From Acidobacteriota bacterium (GTDB lineage: Bacteria > Acidobacteriota > Terriglobia > Acidoferrales > 2-02-FULL-67-57), in contig JACQTG010000021.1 in assembly GCA_016210895.1 (NCBI GenBank), forward strand, positions 1 through 6,601: 6,601 bases of DNA, written 5' to 3'. Below are positions 1 to 6,251 of this stretch, piece after piece. How positions within the stretch are numbered: position 1 is the first letter of the stretch; each line of letters begins with the position of its first letter. The translations under genes were made by a program, and so were the position numbers. The notes under the pieces are model-generated. The model saw nothing but the letters and a program-made list of their open reading frames with translations. It searched no databases and was not told the DNA's origin.

Positions 1-831
1 CGATTTGAGCTGGCTTATCAGGCGCTGGCGCCGAAACTGCGCGTGATTGCGCCGTGGCGCGAGTGGACGATCCGCTCGCGCGAAGACGCTCTGGCCTATG
101 CAGGGAAGCACAACGTGCCAGTAAGCGCCAGTCGCACCAACCTCTACAGCCGCGACCGCAACCTTTGGCACCTGAGCCACGAGGGCGGCCCGCTCGAAGA
201 CCCCTCGCACGCGCCGCCGGACAGTCTCTGGCAACTCAGCGTCTCGCCTCAAGCCGCACCCGACGAACCCGAGAAGGTGGAGATTGGCTTCGAGAGCGGT
301 ACGCCGGTGAGCGTCAATGGCGAGCGGCTTGGGCCCGTGGAGCTGATTGAGCGGCTGAACGCAATCGGCGGACGCAACGCCGTGGGCCGGGTGGATTTGG
401 TCGAGAACCGCTTCGTGGGCATCAAGTCGCGCGGCTGCTATGAGACGCCCGGTGGAACGCTGCTGGTTGCTGCGCACCAGGAGCTTGAAGCCTTGGCGCT
501 CGAGCGCGACCTCTTCCACTTCAAGCAGCAGGTGGCCTTGAAGTATGCGGAGCTCGTCTATTACGGCCAGTGGTTCACGCCGCTGCGGGCGGCGCTCGAC
601 GCCTTCGTCAGCGCCACCCAGGCCACGGTGACCGGTTGCGTGGCGCTGACGCTCTACAAAGGCAACGTACTGATCGCGGACCGGCGCTCGCCGCACTCGC
701 TCTATTCGACCAACCTGGCCAGCTTTTCGATGGATCACGCCTACAACCAGAAGGACGCCGAAGGCTTCATCCGCGTGCTGGGGTTGCCGGCGCGCGTGGC
801 GGCACTCCTCAACGGCCGGGGAGCACGATGA
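1..831 (+). CDS. argG: Argininosuccinate synthase, C-terminal part (5' end outside window)
   Basis: Argininosuccinate synthase joins citrulline and aspartate, using ATP, to give argininosuccinate, the penultimate step of arginine synthesis in the cytoplasm. The frame is open from base 1 and ends at the TGA at 829-831. That gives 276 residues, roughly the last two thirds of a protein usually near 400 aa, so the N-terminal ATP-binding (N-type PP-loop) part is not visible. Family hallmarks are clear: APWREW at 46-63, DRNLWHLSHEGG (about 154-189), GRNAVGR at 370-390, the block FVGIKSRGCYETPGG at 412-456, and the C-terminal LYSTNLASFSMD region near 702-735. No frameshift or missing motif is seen in the part present. 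The stop codon overlaps the argH start in an ATGA, so the two are probably translated in a coupled way. Confidence 0.97.
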   Translation, partial: RFELAYQALAPKLRVIAPWREWTIRSREDALAYAGKHNVPVSASRTNLYSRDRNLWHLSHEGGPLEDPSHAPPDSLWQLSVSPQAAPDEPEKVEIGFESGTPVSVNGERLGPVELIERLNAIGGRNAVGRVDLVENRFVGIKSRGCYETPGGTLLVAAHQELEALALERDLFHFKQQVALKYAELVYYGQWFTPLRAALDAFVSATQATVTGCVALTLYKGNVLIADRRSPHSLYSTNLASFSMDHAYNQKDAEGFIRVLGLPARVAALLNGRGAR

Positions 832-2234
832 CGAAAAAGATGTGGGACGGTCGGTTCAACGAGCCGCCCGATCCCGACTTCTATCGCTGGCAGTGCTCGT
901 TTCCCTACGACCGGCGCCTGCTGCCCGAGGAACTGGCTGCAAGTCGCGCCTACGCTGAAGCCCTGGCACGGGTGGGCCTGCTGACGGCGGCCGAGTACGA
1001 GGCCATCGCGACCGGCCTGGCACGCATCGGCGAGCGCGCAGCCTCCGACCCCACCTTTCTTGAAAGCGACGCCGAAGACGTGCACCACTTCGTCGAGCGG
1101 CGGCTGGTGGAAGAAGTGGGCGAGGTGGCGACCAAGCTCCACAGCGGGCGCAGCCGCAACGAACAAATCGCCACTGATCTGCGCCTGTTCGTGAAGAAAC
1201 AGATCGAAACCCTGCACGGGCAGTTGGGCGACTGGATTGACGTTCTCCTGGACAGGGCCGAAGAGTTGCAGGACGTTGCCATGCCCGGCTATACGCACGG
1301 GCAACGGGCCGAACCGATCCTGGGCGCCCACTGGCTGCTGGCATATGCAGAGATGTTTTTCCGCGACCTTGAGCGATTGCATGATTGCCACCGGCGCGCG
1401 GATGTGCTGCCGCTGGGCTCGGGGGCGCTCGGCGGGAGCTACGTGCCCGTTGACCGCGCAGCACTGGCGCACCGACTCGGCTTTGCCGCCATCTCGGCCA
1501 ACAGCCTCGACGCCACCAGTGACCGCGACTTTGTGCTGGAGTTTCTCTTCGCCCTTTCCCTCATCGGCCTGCACCTGAGCCGCTGGGCCAGCGAGGCAGC
1601 TCTGTTTGCCAGCGCCGAATTCGGGTTCCTCAAACTGCCGGATGCGTATGCGACCGGCAGCAGCCTGCTGCCGCAGAAGAAGAACCCGGACGCGCTGGAA
1701 CTGCTCCGCGCTAAAGCCGGGCGCATCTTCGGGGCTCTGACCGCGCTCTACCTGGCTCTGAAAGGATTGCCGCTCGGCTACAGCAAAGACTTGCAGGAGG
1801 ACAAAGAGCCCTTGTTCGATGCCTGCGACACGGTGGCTTCGGCGCTTGCCATCGCCACTGGCTTTCTCCGTTCGGTCGAATTCGACACGGGACGGATGCG
1901 GCACGCGGCCGAAGCGCCCTATTTAAACGCCGCGGCGGCGGCCAGCTATCTGGCGCATCGCGGTGTGCCCTTTCGGGAAGCGCATGAGCGTGTGGGACGG
2001 CTCGTGCAGCACTGCCTCGCTCAGGGGATTCGCCTGGAGGAGGTGCCGCTCGAACAACTGCGGGGCTTTTCACGCGAGTTCGACCACGACGTTTATGCCA
2101 GCCTGACGCTTGAAGCTGTGCTCGCGGCGCACGAGGTGCCGGGCGGCACGGCGCCAGCGCGCGTACATGCTGCTTTGCGAGAAGCCAAGAACCGGCTTGC
2201 CCAGCTCCGCGAGGCAACCCATGCGCGTGCATAA
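828..2234 (+). CDS. argH: Argininosuccinate lyase
   Basis: This enzyme splits argininosuccinate into arginine and fumarate, the last step of arginine synthesis; the family (fumarase/aspartase superfamily) is homotetrameric and cytoplasmic. I chose the ATG at 828 because it overlaps the argG stop and gives the normal N-terminus MTKKMWDGRF; the open frame extends upstream but that part is out-of-frame argG. The product is 468 aa, normal for the family. Visible motifs: HSGRSRNEQIATDL at residues 105-118, MPGYTH with the conserved Thr156-His157, SLDATSDRDFVLEF (226-239), the superfamily signature GSSLLPQKKNPD (277-288) carrying the catalytic serine loop, KDLQEDKEPLFD (320-331), and GGTAPARV (439-446) near the C-terminus. 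All key regions are intact. The last 14 bases overlap the next gene. The protein is a stand-alone lyase, not the ArgH-ArgA fusion known from some marine gammaproteobacteria. Confidence 0.98.
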   Translation: MTKKMWDGRFNEPPDPDFYRWQCSFPYDRRLLPEELAASRAYAEALARVGLLTAAEYEAIATGLARIGERAASDPTFLESDAEDVHHFVERRLVEEVGEVATKLHSGRSRNEQIATDLRLFVKKQIETLHGQLGDWIDVLLDRAEELQDVAMPGYTHGQRAEPILGAHWLLAYAEMFFRDLERLHDCHRRADVLPLGSGALGGSYVPVDRAALAHRLGFAAISANSLDATSDRDFVLEFLFALSLIGLHLSRWASEAALFASAEFGFLKLPDAYATGSSLLPQKKNPDALELLRAKAGRIFGALTALYLALKGLPLGYSKDLQEDKEPLFDACDTVASALAIATGFLRSVEFDTGRMRHAAEAPYLNAAAAASYLAHRGVPFREAHERVGRLVQHCLAQGIRLEEVPLEQLRGFSREFDHDVYASLTLEAVLAAHEVPGGTAPARVHAALREAKNRLAQLREATHARA

Positions 2235-2736
2235 GGCGCGCGCGCACGATGCCGAGGCGATTCACTGCCTGGTCAGCCTCTACTCGCCCGACGGCACGCT
2301 GCTCCCGCGGTCGCTCGAAGACATCCGCGCGCACATTCGCCAGTTTGTGGTCGCTGAGGTGAACAGCCAAGTCGTCGGTTGCGGGGCCCTGCATTCCTAT
2401 CCCAACGGCTTGGTCGAGCTTCGCTCGATCGCCGTTGCGCCGGACTGCCAGCAGCGCGGCATCGGCACGCGGCTGGTCCGCCGGCTGCTCCGCGAAGCCC
2501 GGCGGCAGAGTTCCACGCGCATTTTCCTCTTCACGCGCATTCCCGATTTCTTTGCCTGCCTGGGGTTCACGCCGGTGCCGCCGGTGAGCCTGCCGGAAAA
2601 AATCTGGAAGGACTGCCGGGTGTGTCCACGGCTTTTTCGCTGCGATGAAATCCCGATGGTGTACAGAGCCGCAGCGGCGGCCCACATCGCACCCGCCCGA
2701 CCTGAGCAGATCTTTCTGCGCGTTCTCCCTGGATGA
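2221..2736 (+). CDS. argA: Short GNAT-type N-acetylglutamate synthase (ArgA-like)
   Basis: Likely acetylates glutamate with acetyl-CoA, the first committed step of arginine synthesis. The product (171 aa) is a single GNAT domain without the amino-acid-kinase domain of classical ArgA, matching the short bacterial NAGS type. Motif A is visible at residues 65-90 with the acetyl-CoA pyrophosphate loop Q77-Q-R-G-I-G82. LLPRSLEDI (27-35) and VVGCGALH (51-58) resemble the short NAGS family, as does a C-terminal cysteine cluster, DCRVCP...CDE (Cys132, Cys135, Cys141). The ATG at 2221 was chosen because it begins the GNAT fold and has GAGG six bases upstream; earlier in-frame starts lie deep inside argH. 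It overlaps argH by 14 bases and its stop overlaps argJ in an ATGA. The residues after about 147 form an Ala/Pro-rich tail that looks non-conserved. Substrate specificity is inferred from family resemblance and the operon; another small-molecule acetyltransferase is the main alternative. Confidence 0.85.
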   Translation: MRVHKARAHDAEAIHCLVSLYSPDGTLLPRSLEDIRAHIRQFVVAEVNSQVVGCGALHSYPNGLVELRSIAVAPDCQQRGIGTRLVRRLLREARRQSSTRIFLFTRIPDFFACLGFTPVPPVSLPEKIWKDCRVCPRLFRCDEIPMVYRAAAAAHIAPARPEQIFLRVLPG

Positions 2737-3941
2737 AGCTGGCTTCTGTGACGCGACTTGCCCTGCCGCGGGGCTTTCAGTTTGCGGCGGCGGGAGCCGG
2801 TATCAAGACCCCGGGGCGGCTTGATGTAGGCCTAGCCGAAGCACCCGCCGGCGGGACCGCAGCCGCCGTGTTCACGCGGAATCGAGTGGTGGCCGCACCG
2901 GTCGAGGTAGCACGCCGGCATTTGGCGCGGAGTCGTGGGCGGGTGCGTGCGGTGCTGGTGAACTCCGGCAATGCGAACTGCGCGACCGGGACGTTCGGAT
3001 TGCAGACCTGCTATGAGGCCTGTGCGGACCTAGCTGCTCGCCTTGGATGTCACCGCTTCGCGGTCGTGCCCGCCTCAACCGGTGTTATTGGCGTACCACT
3101 GCCCCGCCAGCGCCTGCTCGCCGCCCTACCTGAACTTGTGCGCACGCGAGCGAGTTCACACGCCAGCGTCATCCGCTTTGCCCGCACCATCCTGACCACG
3201 GACACGCATCCGAAACTGGCAACCGCCAGTTTGCGCGTGGGCAGGCGCCGTGTGCGGCTGCTGGGGATTGCCAAAGGCGCAGGGATGATCCAGCCGCGGC
3301 TGGCCACGATGTTGGTGTTTCTGTTTACCGACGTGCGAGCCAACGCCGCCGCCTTGAAGCGGTGCTTGCGGACGGCGGCTCGCGAGTCGTTCGAGCACCT
3401 CAGCGTAGACGGTGACACCTCGACCAACGATACGGTGCTGCTGCTGGCGAGCGGGGCGAGCGGCGCCCGGCTTGCGGGACGCACAGTGCGGGCGTTCCAA
3501 GGCGCCCTGACGCGCGTGTGCCAGGCACTAGCCCGGCAGATTGCGGCGGACGGGGAAGGCGCGCAGAAATTGATTACACTGCGCGTGGAGGGCGCGCGCA
3601 GCGACGCGGTGGCCGAACGGGTGGCGCGCGCCGTCGCAAACTCACCGCTGGTCAAGACCGCGCTTGCCGGCGCCGATCCCAACTGGGGCCGGGTGCTGGC
3701 AGCGGTGGGAGCCAGCGGCGAGCGAATCGAGCCGAGCAGGGTGCAGATCTGGCTTGGGCGGCAGAGGGTGTGTTGGAACGGTCAGGCCCGCCCGTTCAAC
3801 GAGCGCGCCGCGCACCGCTACCTGCAAGGCCACTCGATCGAAGTGCGTATTCACCTGGGAAACGGTCTAGGGGCGGTCACCTTCTGGACCTGCGATCTGA
3901 CCGCCGATTACGTCCGCCTGAACGCCAGCTATCGCAGCTAA
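2733..3941 (+). CDS. argJ: Ornithine acetyltransferase / N-acetylglutamate synthase ArgJ
   Basis: ArgJ moves the acetyl group from N-acetylornithine to glutamate, giving ornithine and regenerating N-acetylglutamate; bifunctional members also use acetyl-CoA. The 402-aa product has normal length. It is made as a precursor that cleaves itself into alpha and beta chains: the conserved KGAGMI (181-186) leads to Ala191-Thr192 in ATML, and Thr192 becomes the nucleophile of the beta chain. Other landmarks are VNSGNANC (76-83), STGVIG with the oxyanion Thr116-Gly117, DGDTSTND (226-233), DGEGAQK with Glu275, GADPNWGR (313-320), and the C-terminal Asn397 and Ser402. The spacings Lys181-Thr192 and Asn397-Ser402 match those I recall for the characterised mycobacterial enzyme. 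The ATG at 2733 overlaps the argA-like stop; only a weak ribosome-binding site precedes it, so coupling is likely. Whether it is mono- or bifunctional cannot be read from sequence, but the dedicated synthase next door would permit a purely recycling role. Confidence 0.97.
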   Translation: MKLASVTRLALPRGFQFAAAGAGIKTPGRLDVGLAEAPAGGTAAAVFTRNRVVAAPVEVARRHLARSRGRVRAVLVNSGNANCATGTFGLQTCYEACADLAARLGCHRFAVVPASTGVIGVPLPRQRLLAALPELVRTRASSHASVIRFARTILTTDTHPKLATASLRVGRRRVRLLGIAKGAGMIQPRLATMLVFLFTDVRANAAALKRCLRTAARESFEHLSVDGDTSTNDTVLLLASGASGARLAGRTVRAFQGALTRVCQALARQIAADGEGAQKLITLRVEGARSDAVAERVARAVANSPLVKTALAGADPNWGRVLAAVGASGERIEPSRVQIWLGRQRVCWNGQARPFNERAAHRYLQGHSIEVRIHLGNGLGAVTFWTCDLTADYVRLNASYRS

Positions 3942-3962
3942 GCGGAGACTCCTGAAAAGACT

Positions 3963-3996
3963 CCGGGCGCCTGCAACGTGCATCGCAGGCGCCCGG
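3963..3996 (+). terminator. Strong hairpin after argJ, probable transcription terminator
   Basis: A perfect 12-bp inverted repeat lies 21 bases after the argJ stop: CCGGGCGCCTGC (3963-3974) pairs with GCAGGCGCCCGG (3985-3996) around a 10-base loop. The stem is almost all G-C and should be very stable. It is followed only by TTCC, with no run of Ts on either strand, so it is not a textbook intrinsic terminator. It may end the arginine operon less efficiently or with Rho, or protect the 3' end of the mRNA. Placement directly after the last operon gene supports a termination or stability role. Confidence 0.6.
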
Positions 3997-4036
3997 TTCC
4001 GAGCAGGTGGTATCCAACCCCCTCTAGAAGTGCAGC

Positions 4037-4333
4037 TTGAGGGCGTGTGGGTCTTCCTCGAACTCGGTGTTGAACCGGCTGGAAACGGCTGGCTTGGTGG
4101 AGCGCCAACGTCCCTGCGGAGACCGGCGCTCGGCCTGCGTGGGGTTGACCCCGGCCGGGCGCACGCAGGCCCCGCACCTGCGCCAGATTCTGGTGGAATT
4201 GGACGTCCGCGTGTACGCCTATCTCCCGCCTGACCAGTTGGCACTCGTGCGCCGTGGGCTGAACTCCATCCAGTTTGCGGTGGATCAAGCCCCGGAGACT
4301 CCGGTGGCTCAACCGGTCAAGATTCCCGCCTAG
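4037..4333 (+). pseudogene. MarR-family regulator remnant, 3' half only
   Basis: The + strand frame ending at the TAG at 4331-4333 encodes up to 98 residues from a TTG at 4037, with an in-frame TAG at 4025-4027 just upstream. The sequence resembles the second half of a MarR-family winged-helix regulator: the end of the recognition helix (SSNSVLNRLETAGLVER), the wing with the family's DRRSACVGLTPAGR, then a C-terminal dimerisation-like helix (LRQILVELDVRVYAYLPPDQL). MarR proteins are usually about 140-160 aa; the N-terminal dimerisation helices and the first part of the helix-turn-helix are missing. Only 95 bases separate the TTG from the argJ stop, too few to hold the missing part in any frame. 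No good ribosome-binding site precedes the TTG. I therefore read it as a truncated, probably dead gene. The alternative is a short expressed protein. The rest of the gap, 4334-4396, shows nothing recognisable and no clear terminator. Confidence 0.6.
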
Positions 4334-4396
4334 GGCAAGCCGTTCCAACACAACAAACCGGCGTGAATTCCGCTACCGGCCGTCGGCGCGCCCGCT

Positions 4397-5086
4397 CTAC
4401 CGCTCGAGCAGCATACGGACGTGGGTGAGGAGGCGGTGGGGCTGGAAGGGTTTGTGGATAAAAGCCATGGCCCCCAAGCGCCGGGCGGTACTGAACTGTG
4501 CGAGGTCGGCGGAGCCGCTGAGAATTAGAACCGGCACGTGCTCCAGGCTGGGCGTGGAGCGCACGCGTTCACACAACTCAATGCCCGAGAGACCCGGCAG
4601 GCTCAAATCGAGGATGATCAAGTCAGGCTCGAGCTCGAGGGCTTTTTGCAGACCTTCCAACCCGTCGGCGGCCGTCACCACGTCGTAGTCTTCGCGCTGG
4701 AGCGTATAGGTCAGCAAGCGGCGGATACCTTCGTCGTCGTCGATGACCAGGATGCGCGCCACGGAAACGCTGGCCAGCAGCACCTGCAGGCGCACCTTGC
4801 CCGGCCCGCGAAATTGTGTGAACTCGACCCCCATTCCCACGCCCTTTTCGCTCCGGCGCACCACCGCGGTGACCTCAATCGGCTCGAGCAGGCGTCTGCC
4901 CACCAGGTGTAGCTCGAGCTGCGCGTCGACGGCCAAGGGGGTGGGCGTACGAATAAAAGCGCCGGTGGGGCTAAGGTCGCCAAGAGGAACCCGCTTGCCC
5001 TGGTATTCGGCCCACACGAGCAGGCGGGGCTTGAGCCGGCCGTGGTCCCGGCGTTGTTCCTTCCCTTTTCCGCGTTTCTCTTTCAT
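4397..5086 (-). CDS. PilZ-REC protein: c-di-GMP-binding PilZ domain followed by a receiver domain
   Basis: The 229-aa cytoplasmic protein has two signalling domains and no DNA-binding output. Residues about 11-105 form a PilZ domain with both parts of the c-di-GMP signature: RxxxR at Arg13-Arg17 and DxSxxG at Asp37-Leu-Ser-Pro-Thr-Gly42, then GMGVEF (84-89). A basic stretch (MKEKRGKGKEQRR) precedes it. Residues about 110-229 form a response-regulator receiver domain: acidic pocket Asp116-Asp117, phospho-acceptor Asp160, Ser190, and Lys212 in HKPF. Both domains look functional, so the protein could integrate c-di-GMP binding with phosphorylation by an unseen histidine kinase. The domains meet with almost no linker. 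The ATG at 5084-5086 overlaps the stop of the upstream SDR gene and has GGAG (5095-5098) eight bases before it. The coupling suggests a role connected with polysaccharide or surface synthesis; the target is unknown. Confidence 0.92.
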   Translation of the reverse strand: MKEKRGKGKEQRRDHGRLKPRLLVWAEYQGKRVPLGDLSPTGAFIRTPTPLAVDAQLELHLVGRRLLEPIEVTAVVRRSEKGVGMGVEFTQFRGPGKVRLQVLLASVSVARILVIDDDEGIRRLLTYTLQREDYDVVTAADGLEGLQKALELEPDLIILDLSLPGLSGIELCERVRSTPSLEHVPVLILSGSADLAQFSTARRLGAMAFIHKPFQPHRLLTHVRMLLER

Positions 5087-5988
5087 CCCCGGCTCTCCGG
5101 AACCTCTGTGCGTGCCGAAGCACTGGGCGCCGAGCCCACCAAGGAGAAAGAAGGCAGAGTGTGAATGTAGTCGGCCAGCGCCTCCGGCCAGGGGCGCGGC
5201 AGGGCAAACCCCGCCCGGCTTAGGGCCTGCATCCCCATGACGGCGTAAGCCAGCCGGTGGGCGCGTCGGCCCATCTCTTCGCGTGGCTTGCCGATAACCT
5301 TGTCGGGATCAAGCCCGGCGAGTTCGGCGGCACAGCGAGCGAGCTCGAGGCGGCTGCACGAACCCTGGTTGGAAAGGTGGAAGAGGCCGGTGCGCCCGGC
5401 TTCGACCACCTCCATAATTTTGTGCGCCGCGTCGAGCGTATACGTGGCCGAGCCGACCTGGTCGACCGCCACCACATACTCCTCCCCGGCGGCCAGTTTC
5501 CGTAGGCCTTTTTCGACGAAGTTGGTCTTCCCCGGTCCAAACAGCACCGATACGCGAAAGATCCAATGCCGCTCCAACTCCCGCACCAGATGCTCGCCGC
5601 GCAGCTTGGTGCGGCCGTAGACCGTCGGCGGGCTGGTGGGGTCGGACTCGTCATAGGGAGTTTGCTTCTTGCCGTCGAAGACGGCGTCGGTCGAGATGTA
5701 GACGAGGCCGGCGCCCAGCTCCCGCGCTGCCTCGACCACGTGGCGCGTGCCGTGCACGTTTACCTGGAAGGCCTTGGCCGGCTCAGCTTCGCAAATGTCG
5801 AGGTCGGGGATTCCGGCGGGGTGGACGACGAGCTCGGGTCGAACGGCGGCGAGCGTGGCGTGAACCTGCCGCGGCTCGGTCAACTCGGCTTCCGCCCGGG
5901 TGAGCGGGAAAACCTCGTGCCGGGTAGAAAAGACCTGCACCAGGCCCCGCCCGAACAATCCCGCTGCGCCGGTGATGGCTACGCGCAT
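5083..5988 (-). CDS. RmlD-like SDR oxidoreductase (NAD(P)-dependent sugar-nucleotide reductase)
   Basis: An extended short-chain dehydrogenase of the RmlD group, whose best-known member reduces dTDP-4-keto-rhamnose to dTDP-L-rhamnose for cell-surface polysaccharides. From the ATG at 5988 it is 301 aa, normal for the group. It starts with the Rossmann nucleotide-binding loop TGAAGLFG (residues 6-13), followed by STDAVFDG (99-106), the catalytic YGRTK (Tyr124, Lys128), FGPGK (150-154), and a DQVGSATYTLD block (176-186). The frame is open to 6201, but the extra 71 residues precede the Rossmann strand and look non-coding, so 5988 was preferred; an AGGG lies only three bases before it. STDAVFDG replaces the usual STDYVFDG and HPAGIPDLD replaces the usual NAAAYTDVD-type motif, so the exact substrate is uncertain; MAT2B-like or other sugar-nucleotide reductases are alternatives. 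No rmlA, rmlB or rmlC is adjacent. Its stop overlaps the PilZ-REC start. Confidence 0.85.
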   Translation of the reverse strand: MRVAITGAAGLFGRGLVQVFSTRHEVFPLTRAEAELTEPRQVHATLAAVRPELVVHPAGIPDLDICEAEPAKAFQVNVHGTRHVVEAARELGAGLVYISTDAVFDGKKQTPYDESDPTSPPTVYGRTKLRGEHLVRELERHWIFRVSVLFGPGKTNFVEKGLRKLAAGEEYVVAVDQVGSATYTLDAAHKIMEVVEAGRTGLFHLSNQGSCSRLELARCAAELAGLDPDKVIGKPREEMGRRAHRLAYAVMGMQALSRAGFALPRPWPEALADYIHTLPSFSLVGSAPSASARTEVPESRG

Positions 5989-6029
5989 GACCCTGTTCGT
6001 CCCGACTCCCTTGCCACCTGAAGCCCCAA

Positions 6030-6035
6030 ATCCTA
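6030..6035 (-). promoter_or_regulatory. Possible extended -10 element for the SDR/PilZ-REC operon
   Basis: Read on the - strand, the sequence is TGGTAGGAT: a TGn motif directly before TAGGAT (four of six matches to TATAAT), about 40 bases upstream of the SDR start. No convincing -35 box is seen at 16-18 bases, so recognition would rely on the extended -10. This is a weak motif-only call. Confidence 0.3.
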
Positions 6036-6184
6036 CCACGGTCGCGCCACCACGGCGCAGCCTTCGCTGGAAGGCGCCCCTCCCGGGAAGCCAATCCGCA
6101 ACGGTTCGACATAGCTCCAGCCTAGCTGACGACGGGCTGGGCTTTTCCGACAGGCTCACGACATGTCGCTGCCTTGAACGTGTG

Positions 6185-6213
6185 CTGAGGGTCGTCTCCA
6201 ACCGGTGTAAGAT
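6185..6213 (+). promoter_or_regulatory. Possible weak sigma70-type promoter for the S9 peptidase gene
   Basis: CTGAGG (6185-6190) and TAAGAT (6208-6213) are separated by 17 bases and lie 38 bases upstream of the peptidase start codon. The -10 box matches four of six consensus bases and the -35 only three, so the call is tentative. A better -35 (TTGAAC at 6174-6179) is too far away. The rest of the 263-base divergent gap (5989-6251) shows no repeat, operator or RNA element that I can recognise. Confidence 0.25.
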
Positions 6214-6251
6214 AGGGCCCGCGGGTGCAGGCTGGTGGAGGTGTTAAAGTG

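Noticed and set aside
741..1904. Open frame of 387 codons on the - strand opposite argH
   Set aside because: It lies entirely antisense to a fully recognisable argH, shows no protein-family motif, and long antisense open frames are expected in GC-rich coding DNA.
3050..3682. Open frame of 210 codons on the - strand opposite argJ
   Set aside because: Shadow of argJ with a low-complexity Arg/Ala/Ser composition and no recognisable domain.
4292..4304. Palindrome CCGGAGACTCCGG, with related GGAGACTCC at 3944-3952
   Set aside because: Short GC-rich palindromes arise easily here; two partial copies are not enough to propose an operator, though both flank the MarR remnant.
4397..4762. Possible internal GTG start giving a free receiver domain (Val109 of the PilZ-REC protein)
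   Set aside because: No ribosome-binding site is seen at a suitable distance and the frame is continuous with the PilZ domain.
5989..6201. 71-residue N-terminal extension of the SDR protein
   Set aside because: The Rossmann strand begins right after the ATG at 5988, family members start there, and the extension has no recognisable sequence and would cover the promoter region.
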